From Sorex araneus (taxonomy: Eukaryota > Chordata > Mammalia > Eulipotyphla > Soricidae): a stretch of 64,000 nt of DNA. Location of the stretch: assembly GCF_027595985.1 (NCBI RefSeq), contig NC_073304.1, positions 145,941,246 through 146,005,245 on the forward strand. Direction: 5' to 3'. Below, one piece after another: positions 34,101 to 47,410 of this stretch (within the stretch, counting starts at the first letter, position 1; the number at the start of each line of letters is the position of its first letter). The position numbers were made by a program, and so were the translations under genes. The notes below the pieces were generated by a model. That model was not told the origin of the DNA, did not search any database, and saw nothing but the letters and a program-made list of their open reading frames with translations.

Positions 34101-36107
34101 GAGGGATGCAAACCTTTGCCTCAGATAGCTCACAGTCAGAACCCACTGGGCAAGCCTCAGAATGGGGCATACCTCCACAAGGAGCACCCCAGGGACCTGG
34201 AGGCCAGCAGCACAGAGCACAGCCCAGGCACACAGACTGAGCACATCCAGGCTCCGAAAGGGCCAGTTGTGCGTCCTGCAGCACCGGCCGCCAGGCTGTC
34301 CTGGGAAGCCAGGCGAGCAGTCGACTCCAGCAGCAGTGACAGTGAGGAAGACGAGGGGACCTCGGAGTCCCTGACGCCGGGGAGCCCCTTACTCTTCGAT
34401 GAGACTCCAGACTCTCGGAAGGAGGACCCCAGCCTCCCTGCTCAGGACACGCAGAGAAGACCTGTTGCTGTTGGAGATGTTGCCAAGAAGGGGGCCACTC
34501 TAGACCTGGGGGCCCGGCGCATGTACCTCACCACGCAGCTGAGGCAGAAGAAGGTAACTGGTGGCCTCCTCGACTTTGCTTGGAAGGTCGGGGCACTGCT
34601 TGCAGGGCCAGAATTGGGAGTTCACAGGTGGGCTATAAATACCTTGCTGTGAAAAGGTTCAGAGCTGGGTGCTTGCTTTCTGTTTATCGCGGGACTTAGA
34701 TTCTCAGGATTAAGTGAGCTGGATGTAAGATGTCAGCCCACCAAATCCCAGGTTTTCAACATAGTGAAAAGGGCTTAATTTTGGAGCTCCAGCAGTTTAG
34801 ACTGTTGCTATCTAACACTGTGCCCGACAGTCAGGAGATGAGCCCATCTTAGACGGTCTGTTTTGCAGAGCACACTGGCGTCGGTGAATGTCCAGGCTCT
34901 TCCAGACAAGGGGCAGAAGTTGCACAAGCAAATCCAGGAGCTGGAGGATGCACTCGGCGCTCTTGCACTCTGCCCAGAGCAAGGTAATGCATTGCACATC
35001 AAACTTGGACCTTGCATGAGGGGCCAGGTGTTTGCTTTGCATCCAGCCAACCTAGGTTTGATCCCTGGTATCACATATGGTCCCCCGAACACCATCAGGA
35101 GTAATTCTGGATGCAGTGTGACCCAAACATTGCCAGGTGTGTCTCAGAAAACAAGCAAACAAAAAGAGCTTAGGCCTCACGTAAACTCACAAGAGACATT
35201 CGCAAAACTGCTCCAGTAAAGAATCATCTTGATTCATGTATTCTTCCGTTTTGTTATCTACTCCCACACTTTCTTTAATATTGTATCAATGATGTACAGA
35301 GGTTCCTTTTTCCTGTCAGTTAAGCTCCTTCTCATTGTTTAAGCAACCACGTAAAATCCTGTGCTTGCAGGGAAAACTTCCACAGCTCATTGAAATGGTG
35401 GTGACCCCGTCCTACACCTTGCACATATAAGCTCTTTGCTTTTCTTTTTTTTGGCTTTTTGGGTCGCACCTGGCGATGCACAGGGATTACTCCGGCTGAT
35501 GCACAGGGATTACTCCGGCTGTGCACTCAGGAACCACCCCTGGCAGTGCTCAGGGGACCATATGGGATGCTGGGATTCAAACCCGGGTCGGCTGCATGCA
35601 AGGCAAACGCCCTACCCGCTGTGCTATCACTCCAGCCCCGAGCTCTTTGCTTTTCTAAATGTTAAGCTGTTCTCTTGTTCTCTGGCCAGATACTCATAAG
35701 ACAAGTAACACTCAAGTACCACAGCAGAGTAACTTCTCCAAAACTGCCTCTCAGCCTCCCCACTTGGTGCCCCCACAGCCTCTACAGGGTCAGGAGCTCC
35801 AGCATCAGCATTTTCGTGGACAGACAGCTACCAAAGAAACTGGTCAGTGTCATGGATGTAAGATCATGAAAGTGGGGCCATTCTGGGATTGTCAGTTGTC
35901 TGGAGATCCAGATCATGATGCTCAGCTGAGTTTTGCACAATATTGATTAGATCATGGGGGAACAGTGACCTCACGTTGCCTTCCTCAGTGGGCCTGTATC
36001 AGTCAGCCTGCACACCTGCTTGTCGGAGACATCCAGTAGGTGTTTGTGTGCATGGAAACTCTAACTCACATCACAGTGACGGGGGTCGACCCACAGTTGT
36101 TTGTGGA

Positions 36108-36143
<36 letters not shown>

Positions 36144-39100
36144 CCCCAAAATGATCAACAGTAGAAAAGATTGAAACCAGTGGAACCATGGAGACAAGAC
36201 TGTGTGTGTGTATGTGTGCCTACACACGTGTTTTTGTGTGTTTAGGCAGGTAGAGGAGACCAGTGAGCAATAGAACACAGATTTTACAGGTTGTCTTAAT
36301 TTTCCATTTTATTTCTTTTTTTCTAAATTTTTTATTTTTACTTTTTTTTTTTCTTTTTTGTGTCACACCTTGCGATGCATAGGTGTTTTTTTCTGGCTTT
36401 GCACTGAGGAATTACCTCTGGCGGTGCTCAGGGGATCATATGGGATACTGGGAATCGAACCTGGGTCGGCCATGTGCAAGGCAAACGCCCTACCCACTGT
36501 GCTATCATCCAGCCCCTAGGGTAATAATTTTAAGGAAGAGAGAAGCAGACCGGGCTAGAGGAGGCGGGGAGATAGGAAGGCAAAAATTGGGGTCTTCAGA
36601 ACTCCAGCATCTGGCTGATAAGGCACGGTCACCTGCAGCCCTGGGCAGAACGTCATCTTGTTATGTTGTCATATGACCCCCTCTTATGTTTAGGACTTTC
36701 ACACCTTGATCCCTTCCATGCTGTGTGGAAGGTCACAAATGAAGCCATTGAGGAGCTGCATCAGTCCCTCAAGTCTCGACCTGGTGATTCTGTCATGGCA
36801 GAGGACCCCGCTGGGCTGAAGGTGAGTTGGTGCTCACAGCACGGGCCTGGGGACATAGCCAGCAGAGAGCCACGGTGAGGGTGTGTTCTGCAGCCTGTGT
36901 CTCAGTGACTTCCTTCTGGGCGATTGTCTTTTCTGCTGAGTATTGAAAGAGGGGGAAAAAAAATCACCTTTTCCCCCCTTAAAGCTATAAAGTGGCCTGT
37001 GTCTGTGGCAGCAAAGGATCCATGTGTAGCACCTTGGCAGCCGGGGCACAGAGGCGAAGTTGCTTCCTTAATGAGCAGACTCGAATTCATCCTCATAGCA
37101 TCTATTTAAGAAGTGAGAGAATGGCCTTAGACAGGGAGAGATCGTGTATTGAAGTACTGTAGACTGTATACAAAGTACAAAGAGAGTCAAAATAAGGGAA
37201 AAGTCACTCTGAGTCACTATTTGTTGCCTGCCTACTTGGTGCCAAAAAAAAAAATAGACATTAAAAAAAATTGGAGGAGTAGGAGTTATAGGAGCTATTG
37301 TAATTGTACAGTGGGTAAGGGACTTGCCTTGCAGACAGCTGACCCGGGTTCAAGCCCTGGCATCCCATATGGCCCCCTGGACCTGCTAAGAGTGATCCCT
37401 GAACTCAGCTAGGCGTAAGCTCTGAGCACCACCAGGTGTGGCTCAAAAGCCAAAAGAAAAGAAACTGGAGGAGGAGTAAAGATAGAACAGCTAGAGAACA
37501 GGCTGAAGCGATAGTACAGCGGGTAGGGTATTTGCCTTGCACATGGCCAACCTGGGTTCAATCCCCGGCATCCCATATGGTCCACCAAGTACTGTCAGGA
37601 GTAATTCCTGAGTGCAGAGCCAGGAGTAACCCCTGAGCATCGCTGGGTGTGACCCAAAAAGCAAAAAGAATAAATAAAATAAAAGAAAGAACAGCTAGAA
37701 GTCTCGATCATTCAAGGGAAGATCCAGGGATTGGTTATTGGTGGCAGGTCCTCAAGCGGGGTGCAGCAGTGGGGTTGGAGGCCACTGGCCTCTTGTCTAG
37801 AGTGTGTTTATGAGAGCAGGAGCATGGGAGATGTTAAAGCATCACTGTGGAGCTTTGAATAGGGTTGTGTTTTGAAGATAATTTTGTCACCAAGTGCAGG
37901 ATAAAGGGGAGCAGGAAAGACTGAAAGGGGGGCTTCAGTAAAGTACTGTGGGCAGTCCCGACGGGCAGAGCACACAGGGTCTTGGCTGCAGAGACAGGGT
38001 CATGTTTAGAAGATGATGAGGAAAAGCACGTGGAATGGCTGGTGACTAGGCAGACTAAGTGGGAACCCCATCTGGGGTTGGAAGGGGTGCTTATGACGTC
38101 CTATGGGGCGGCTGTCCTAGCTGGGAGTGTGGAATGTGGAGTGTGGAGACCCGGGGCGGGCTGTAGCCACGGGCTCCATGTGTCAGCTTTCCTAACAACT
38201 CGGAGACAGGGAGGAGGAGCAAAGCAAGGCTCCCAGGCCAGCACCCACCATGCAGGTTCTGACGTGGTTTTTGTTCATTGCCTCTGTCAGGTGCCTTTGT
38301 TGCCACACCAGAAACAGGCGTTGGCCTGGTTACTCTGGCGGGAGAGTCAGAAGCCACAAGGAGGAATTCTGGGTAAGTGGGCGCTGTGGCCAGGCCAGCA
38401 TTGTGTGACTCCAGAACTCTCCCTCCGTGCTGCCCACAGGCAGGACGCTGAGTCGGGAGAGCCTCAGCTTGAACACTCAGTGTGGGGCTGCCAGGTGGAC
38501 GCCATCTTGGCTAACTTAACAGAGGAGCATGGGCTCTGGAGGCCACAGACTCTGTGAGGTGTCCAGAAGCAGGCTGGGGAGTGGACCTCGAGGAGCAGTG
38601 GCCAAAACCAAGTCACCCAGAGTGGCCCACAGACCTGGCCGTGCCTGCTCTGCTTGTCAGGAAGGATCTCCCTGGGGCCTCTCCTGAGTCGCCTGCCTCA
38701 GAGTCGGAGCCAAAAACCCAAGGAGCTGCTGCGGGTGGCTTCCTCACACACACGCTCCCAGAGCCCTGTTGTCTGCAGTCTGGTGAAGCGAACGCGCTTG
38801 CAAATCCTGGGAGTGCTGCTTACCTCCTTGAATCGACATTGCAGATGCCAACCCAGAGCCAACCTCACCTGCCATGCCAGCCCTTCCCAGAGTAGCAGGC
38901 AGCCCGCACAGTGGTGGGGCCAGGATGCCAGCTAGTGTCTGCATCCCCTGCTACTTCTGCTCGTGCTGCAATGATTATGTGAAAATGAAGATAGTGAGGC
39001 ACTGTGAATCACTAGACATGCCTGCATACTGGCCAGTGAAAAAAACCTTGATGTTCCTTTATGCCCTTGATCAATTAGTGAGTTAGATGAGTGACATTCT

Positions 39101-41679
39101 GGGCTAACTCCTAAGTCCAGGTATGCAGCAGTGCTTGTGGAATCTGTAGGAGGATATATCCTCTAAGGGTACATCTTTGTACTGCTGAACAGGAACAAAG
39201 CCACGAGGCAACAACATGGCTTGACATGATACAGGTGGATATAGTAGATGAGCAACACTATAGCTCAGAGACTAGAATGAGATATAAAGGATTTGTTGTG
39301 GTTGTTAATTGAGGGGCAGCTGGTTGCAGTGCCCATGGTACCACACAGGGCCAGCCATCAAACCCAAAACGTGTCAGAGAGAGTGATATATGCCCTACCC
39401 TGGCCCAAGAAAAGAATGAAAATTTTATAAAAATAGTAAATGTTTTTGATGAAGATTTCAACATGAGTAGTGAGAGTGAGGGCTGATTTTAATAAGGACA
39501 GTGAAGAAATGATCGGGGTCGGCAGGAAGTCCTGGCCATGGTAAGGAGAACGGAGATGCTGCCTGCCATTGGCTTCTGCTGAGTCAGTTTGTTCTTGGCA
39601 CTCATTAACTCTCCTGTTTCTGGTTTGTTTTCTCCCCAGCGGATGACATGGGATTAGGAAAAACCCTGACAATGATCGCACTCATTCTTACCCAGAAAAA
39701 TCAAGAGAGAATCAAGGAAAAGAACAACAAAATAGCTGTGACTTGGCTTTCCAGAGAAGGTGCGCAGAGGGACCCTGCCAGCCTGCCCTGCCCAGTCATT
39801 CAAGCAGGCCAGAGTAGGAGTTCTTCCACCTTGAGAGGGCTGTTTGGGGCAGGGGTAGCTCACCCGCTGGAAAACCAGTGCTTGCCTTGGCATAATTCCT
39901 GATGCTGAATGTACTAAGTATCTGTAATCATCTTACCACATTTTACCACAAGCTTATGTTAAATTTAGTTATGAAAGTTCCTATGGAGAAAGCTCAGGCT
40001 CTAGAAGACTTATCTTAGGCAGAGAAATGACTCTTTTCCAAATGTTGAGATAGCAACAGGATAACTTTGAATTAATGTATTGGCTTTCGGGGGGTTAATT
40101 TTTCAAGAAGCATCTGACATAGATGCAGATTTTAGCCACCATCACAAAAAACATTTCCAGTGAGTCTGAGATTCCAGAAATTTCAGATTCTACATAACAT
40201 CTCTTTCTGGTTTATTTTGTTCGCTTTGGTTTTGGTGCCATAGATTGAACCCAGGGCCTTCTCCACGCAAAGCTTGCATTCTATTGATGTCTGCAGTCAT
40301 GGCTGTTTTGTTTTGTTTTGGGGTCACAACTGGGCATGCTCGGGAATTACTTCTAACTGTGCTCAGAGATTGCTCCTTGTGGTACTCAAGAGATCAAACC
40401 CCGGTTGGTCGCATGCAAGGCAAATGCCCTACTTGTTGTACTGTCTCCCTGGTCTAGTTGTGGCAACTTTCATCTTATTTCAGCCTTTTTTAAATATCAT
40501 AACTAAATTCTTTGAAGGTCTGGCAGAGAATGCATAGACAACACTGCATTCAGTAGCATGGGTGTGAATAACTATCAATTTATTTTAGATAATCGAAAAA
40601 TCCGTAGCCATCTGCTCTTGGGCCAAACTCTGCTACTGTCAGATCCTGGATCCCTGTGTGGGGTAGCACACGTTCACACAAGGGGAGGGGGCTTGGTGCG
40701 AATGCCATCATCACTAACTGGTAATGTTTATCTTAGGGAGGGGTCTTCAGTGTGTGTTGATTCAGTCATGCTTTTCAGGAAAAAAGTAATGGTGTTCTGT
40801 AATACATCAGCTCAGGGGGACTTAGGGCATGGTTTAGCTTATCCCTTCCACCTTGTCTCTGAAAGCCCTGTTAGTTTTAACGACTGAGGCCAAGGTCGAA
40901 TGTGGCTGACTTCCCTCTCCTCCTAATTTAGCCTTTGTGTCTGACACACACTTTTATAGAGGAAAGTAAAGAAATAATTGTTTTGGGTTAAAAGACAACC
41001 TCTTCCATTCCCTAGGCTGTAAGCTGGGTAGTAGAAATAAGAGCAGCAGTTGTTCAGAGATGGAGTGCCGTCAGGAGAAAGTCTTGTCTATGAGAAGCCG
41101 TAGGTATTTTGATGAGCATAACTTGGTGTTGACTTTTGTTTTGTTTCCTTGTTTCCCCCTTTCCTCCTCAAGACTCCTCTGAGTTTGTTTCCCATGGAAC
41201 ACTAATTGTCTGCCCCGCTTCCCTGATCCACCATTGGAAAAATGAGGTGGAGAAACGTGTGAACAACAGCAGACTCAGAGTCTGCCTCTATCACGGGCCA
41301 CACCGGGAACAGCGTGCCAGAGTGTAAGTTCTGTGGGGGGGTGGCAGGCGCCTGAGGAAGCCCCTGGCACCTGGGCTGGTGGATCTGTGAAGACTGAAGA
41401 CAGTCTCATCACCAGCTGGAAAGAGGATGTTGTTCCTTTGCTCCGTCCTTGTCCCTGTTTACAGCAAAACTTCTTGGGAGAACGCCTTGGCTGTGAGCCA
41501 GTCGCAGTGTCCCTGGTAGGAGAGGCTCTGTCTCACTCATCTCCTGGCTGCCAAATTTCTGATTCCAGACTCATGTTTTTGTACTATTAACTGTGAAAGG
41601 AACCAGTCTAGACTTCAAGGCATCTTGATGCAATACTAATTAGTTGATATGACTGATAATATCTTAATTATGTATATAG

Positions 41680-41724
<45 letters not shown>

Positions 41725-44700
41725 GGGGGAGGGGGAACATAACTGGTAATGTTCCAGGCTCTTTGTTCAAGATTGACCGGGGAGAGTGTGTGGTGCTGGG
41801 ATTACACAGGAGTTAGCTGCATGCAAGGCAAGTGCCCGAACCCCTGCACTATCACTCCAGAACAACAATTAGGAATTATTTTGTTGTTTTGGGACCACAC
41901 CCAATGATAGGGATCACTGCTAGAAGACCTCCTGGCCTCCAAATGGTGCCAGGGATTAAACTGGAGTCAGCCACCTGTAAGGTAACCGCCTTAACCCTGC
42001 TACTGTCTTTTTGGCCCCAGGCCTTATTTTTCAGAGATGAACTGCCTAAATAGAAGAATGCATGGTTCCCCAGATGGTGCTTCCCCTTCCGTTCCCACAG
42101 CTGTGGTGCTCAGGACAGTGTGCACTGCTCGGAAACTAGGCTATGGTGAACACCTGGTTGCTGCTCGCTTGGGCTTGGTGGCCATGTGCAGGGCTCACCC
42201 TCCTGCCATGGGGTCCGCGTGTCTTCCTCCAATCGTGCTCCTGTTGGGCTTTAGCTGTAGTGTGCAGCAGCCCTGACTCTGCTCTAGAAATTGCTTGGTG
42301 TTGTGGTTCCAGGAACCCCCGACTGCAGAGTCGAAGGACAGGGCTCTACATAGGAGAGCCTCTGGGGACTGCCCTCGTGACGTCATGCTTGCAAAGTGGG
42401 CACTTATGCTGCAGAGCTCCCCAACCCACTTCCACCCCTGCCTCTGCCTCCACAGTGCTGTTTGTAACTCCTGTCTCTGTGCTTACTGAGGACTGGTGGT
42501 TCTTGCAGTTTTAGCTGTGGTGCCCGCCTGTGGTGCCCGTCGGGCTCCAGTGCTCACACTTGGCCATAGGGCTCCCTGAGGGTTGGTTGCGTCTTAGCTG
42601 TGTTGCTTGCACAGTGCTAGCTGGGACTTGCTGCAGTGCTCACAGATGTGCTTGCCAGAAGCTGACTTTCTAGCCACAGTGGTCACACATCCAAAAGTTG
42701 TGGGGCTGGCACCTCTGTTTTGTGACTCAAACACGCCCACCTGTGCTTCCTTCAGAAACTGTTTTCAGCTCCAGGGATCACAGGCAACAGAAGTGCTGCC
42801 AGGGTCACAGCCAGGGCACGTGGACACCAGAGATCTGACCTCATGGCAGCACACCTGTAAAGCAGGCATCTGAGCTCCCTCTGCCCCCTGACGCCAGAGA
42901 TGGCGATTTAAGTAGGCTTTGACTTCTGGCTTGACAGTCCTTTGTTTTTTTGTTTTTTGGTGGGTTTTTTTTTTTTTTTTTTTTTGCTTTTTGAGTCACA
43001 CCTGGCAATGCACAGGGGTGACTCCTGATTCTGCACTCAGGAATTACTCCTGGCGGTGCGCAGGGGACCATATGGGATGCTGGGAATCAAATCCGGGTCA
43101 GCCGCGTGCAAGGCAAACGCCCTACCCGCAGTGTTATCGCTCCAGCCCCTTGACAGTCGTTTTGGTTATTATTCCTAATTGGGCCATGAAGTCGTATTGA
43201 AAACTTGCCGATCTATTTAACACTTTTAGAACAAGTTTTCTAAGTCATGTCTTTTTTTTTTCTTTTTGGGTCACACCCGGTGATATACAGGGGTTACTCC
43301 TGGCTCATGCACTCAGGAATTACTCCTGGTGGTGCTCGGGGGACCATTTGGGATGCTGGGAATCAAACCCAGGTCAGCTGCTTGCAAGGCAAAAGCACTA
43401 CCCACTGTACTATCACTCCAGCCCCTCTAAGTCATCTCTTAATCTCCTCAAAAACAAGGCAGTGGTCCTTCATTTTTTAGTGTTTTTTTTTCTTTTTTGA
43501 GTCATACCCAGCAATGTTCTGGGATTACTCCTGGCTCTGCACTCAAGAATTACTCCTGGCGGTGCTTTGGAGACCATATGGGATGCCGGGAATCAAACCC
43601 AGGTCAGCCACATGCAAGGCAAATGCCTGACCTGCTGTACTATCACTCCTGCCCTGAGACAGTGGTCCTTCAGGGGTGAAATTGCCAAATCGGTGATCCC
43701 TGGTGTTAGGACACAGCAATACTCATGACAGAGTCACTCCAGCAAACTCAAGTGTCAGGATTTCTGCTCAGGAAGGTTCTGTAAGTGTCTTCCCTTCGAT
43801 TGATTTCCTAGAAGTAAATTATGTCTCACTTGATTTGCACTTTTCTCACACCTGTACATTTGACATTTGGACTCTACTGGTTGACTGATTGGAATCATTC
43901 TCAGTTATCCTCCTTTTTTTTTTTCTTTTTCGATCACACCCAGCAATGCCCAGGGGTTACTTCTGGCTCTGCACGCAGGAATTACTCCTGGCGGTGCTTG
44001 GGAGACCATATGGGATTCTGGGAATTGAACCCAGGTTGGCTGTGTGCAAGGCTAAAGCTCTAACCCCTGTGCTATCACCCCAGCCCCTTAACTTGCTCCT
44101 TTTTTTTTTTTTTTGGCTTTTTGGGTCACACACAACAATGCCCAGGGGTTACTCCTGGCTCTGCACTCAGGAATTACTCTTGGCAGTGCTCAGGGGACCA
44201 TATGGGATACTGGGAATTGAACCCAGGTCCACTGTGTGCTAGGCAAACGCCCTACCCACTGTGCTGTCACTCCAGCCCCCCTTATCCTCCTTCTTAGGGG
44301 TGCTAAAACATGTAGGTTTTTCTGCCTCTGTGAATTGGGCATATCATTTCTCTCTGGCACCGAGTCAAGGTCAATGGAAAAAGATCATGCCTTATGTTAA
44401 GAAGTCTTGCTGTGTAAAGAGTATGGGCAAGATAAGCTGAATGTTTACACCATGTATTTTTATACCCAAATGTCAAAGCCTGATAAGTAGATATTCATAA
44501 ATCCAGTAGAGAAAGATAAGAAGAATGCTCCTTGCTTGGAGCATTCTTATTTCCCCAGGGCTTTGCCATCATCAATGTTGAAGCACTACTAAAATGTTAA
44601 TTCCCATCTCTGCCCTACTTTCTGCTCTGGTCCAATCATATCAAGCTTACTTGATTTCAGCTGGAGGTTTTCTTTTCTGACTCATTGGTTGGGAAAAAGG

Positions 44701-46989
44701 AGACTATCCTAACTATTGTCTGTGAAGAATAGTAAGAAAGCCAGAGAGATTGTGCAGGTGTTTGCTGCACCGTCTCTCCACATGGCCAGCCCTATTCCAC
44801 CCCAGCACTCCATATGTCCATCCAGCAATCCCCAGGAGTGATCCCTGAGCACAGAACCAGGAGTCAGCAATAAGCCCTGGATTCAGCCGGGTGTGGGTCA
44901 CAAGGCAAAATAAGAAAACAACAACAAAATAGTAAGAGATAAGGAAGTCAAGTGAGAAAGATTTGCCTCACAAAAATTGTATGTGGATTCCAGACAATTC
45001 ACCAGTGCTTCCTGCAGTCAGCACTTTTCTGAAAGGATTCCCTGGCGTTCGTCAGAGCCTAGGTGGATTATTGACCTTTTACTTTGTGTTGTTTTTTACA
45101 GCCTTGCTACCCATGACATTGTGATCACCACCTATAGCATCCTAGCCAAGGAGGTCCCTACAAAGAAGCAAGAGGAAGAAAGCCCAGGTCGAGACCTCAG
45201 CATGGAGGTGAGGCTTGGGGGCTGCCTGGGAAGTGAGACTGACGCCATATGTCTTTGAACCAGACTTTTCTTTACCAGTGTCAGGGATGAAGCACAGGAA
45301 GCCCTCTGGGGGACCAGGAATAGTCCCACAATTCAGCTGTGAGATCAAAAAGCTCTTTTCTCTTTCCCTTCTCTCTTCTAGAATAACCTTGTTAGTGATA
45401 CAGGTTGAGGCTGGCACAATTTTGAGGGTTTCTTGCCTCAACCTGTATCACTAACAAGGTTATTTCTTTCTTTCTTTCTCTCTCCCTCCCCCCCTCTCTC
45501 TGTCTCTCTATCTCTATCTCTGAGTGTCTGTCTGTCCGTCTGTCTGTCTGTCTCTCTCTGAGCTAAGAATACCTCCATTGCAATTGTGTAATCAGATGAG
45601 TGAACATAAGAATACCTCACTTGTTGCAGTTTTTATTTTAATCTCTTTGGGGTCACTGTCACTGTCATCCTGTTGCTCATCGATTTGTTTGAGCGGACAC
45701 CAGTAACGTCTCTCATTGTGAGACTTGTTGTTATTGTTTTTGGCATATCATGTACGCCACACGTAGCTTGCCAGGCTCAGCCGTGCAGGTGCAATAACTC
45801 TCGGTAGTTCGCCGGGCTCTCTGAGAGGGGCGGAGGAATCGAACACTGGTCAGCTGCCGTTTACTCAGAATATTTTTTATATTTAGTGGAAATGTATTTT
45901 AGGGACTGAGAGATAGTAAAAGGGGCAAGGCATGTAGTACTCATTTTGGATTTAAGTAATTTCACTTTTTTTTTGTTTTCTTTTCGTGTCACACCCTATT
46001 GCACAGGGGTTACTCCAGGCTCTGCACTCAGAAATTACTCCTGATGGTGCTGGAGGGATGTTGGGAATAAAACCCAGGTTGGCCATGTGCAAGGCAAACG
46101 CCCTACCCGCTGATTTAAGTAATTTCAGTCTTAACTAATTTTACTAATTTTATAATTGACCCATCACTCATTCAATGATGCTTCCCTTCGACTCCTAGGA
46201 AGTGGGGATTGTGAAGAATAGATAGGGCTTTAAAGGACAGTGGGCTAAGTGACCTGGGAATAACTGGGTAAAACCCTGTGCATGTGCTGTTATATTCAGG
46301 GCTTTGCCAATTACAGAGTGAAGAGTTTTTATCAGTTTGTATTAAATTGTTATTGTGGGACTTCATTAAGCATCACTTTAAGAACTGATGGTTTGCATAT
46401 GTGTTATTTTCTGTTGCCAAAGTGTAGTCACAGATTTCTGTACTGGGGGGATCTCTAGATCCCATCACTGTGACAGTCCCATCACAGCCAACTCAGCTTT
46501 CTTTCAAAAGAGGAACAAAGCAGAAAGGTGCAGTGATAGGACAGGTTCCAAGCCAGCGTGTTTGAGGCCCTGAACTTGACCTCTGCTAACCCATGGTACC
46601 ATAGTATGGTTCCCCATCAGTGCCTTGTGTGGCCTTGGTGGAGTGTGCCCTGGCACCCTGAGGGTGGTTCCTATTGGTAGCAGGAAAGACAGACTGTTCA
46701 GCTTCCTCGAGTTCCCCTGTGTTCAGGACAGAGCCCTGATTCCTTTCCAGGAGCTCACACAACTTTAAAAAAAAATTTTTTTTTAATTGAATCAGTGATA
46801 AACACATTTACAAAGTTGTTCATGATTGGATTTCAGTCATATAATGTTCCTGCACCTGTCCCTTTACCAGTCCCTTCCCACCACCAATGGTCCCAGTTTC
46901 CCTCCCGCCTCCTCTCCCACGTGCCACTGTAGCAGACGCTTTTCTCACTCTTTCTCTCTCTCCCTCTCCCTCCCTCCCTCCCTCCCTCC

Positions 46990-47050
<61 letters not shown>

Positions 47051-47359
47051 GTCTCTCCCTCTCCCTCCCTCTTGCTTTCTCTCCCTCTCTATTTCTTTCT
47101 CTCACTCTTTCTCTCGCTCTCTCTTTCCCTCCCTCTCTCTATCCTCTTGGGCCTTATGGTTTGCAATATAGATAATGAAAGGTTATCAGGTATATCCCTT
47201 TACCTACTTTCAGTACTCAGTTCATATTCAAAATGATCATTTCCAACTATTATTGTCATGCTGATCCCTTCTCTTTCCTAACACACTCTTGTGGTAAGCT
47301 CCCAATCACAGAACAGTGCTCCTGGCCCCTGTTTACCCTTGCCTCGGATATTAGTCTCA

Positions 47360-47410
<51 letters not shown>

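Larger units (their letters stand above)
34984..35689 (+). other. TTF2: TTF2 intron 6
   Basis: 706 bp with two SINEs (35012-35165 and 35447-35639); the gap between them has no recognised feature. Confidence 0.92.
35843..36693 (+). other. TTF2: TTF2 intron 7
   Basis: 851 bp with a TG repeat (36111-36142) and a SINE (36339-36518). Confidence 0.92.
36822..38290 (+). other. TTF2: TTF2 intron 8
   Basis: 1469 bp with two sense SINEs (37284-37462, 37500-37688). 37689-38290 is GC-richer and shows no recognised repeat. Confidence 0.92.
41324..45101 (+). other. TTF2: TTF2 intron 11
   Basis: 3778 bp. Contains a TG repeat, two old SINEs (41740-42019), an unclassified repeat-like stretch (42060-42895), five minus-strand SINEs between 42965 and 44280, and one old sense SINE. 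44281-44734 looks unique. Confidence 0.92.

Noticed and set aside
33636-34652. A 338-codon single-exon gene
   Set aside because: It is TTF2 exon 5 read from an internal Met and continued past the donor into intron 5.
45382-45464. Ortholog of human miR-942, which I recall lies in a TTF2 intron
   Set aside because: The hairpin sequence does not resemble what I remember of miR-942. I did not find that miRNA elsewhere in the TTF2 introns by eye, though this is not a proper search.
46826-47236. Ser/Leu-rich frames of 90-136 codons on both strands
   Set aside because: They translate CT-rich simple repeat within an L1 3' UTR.
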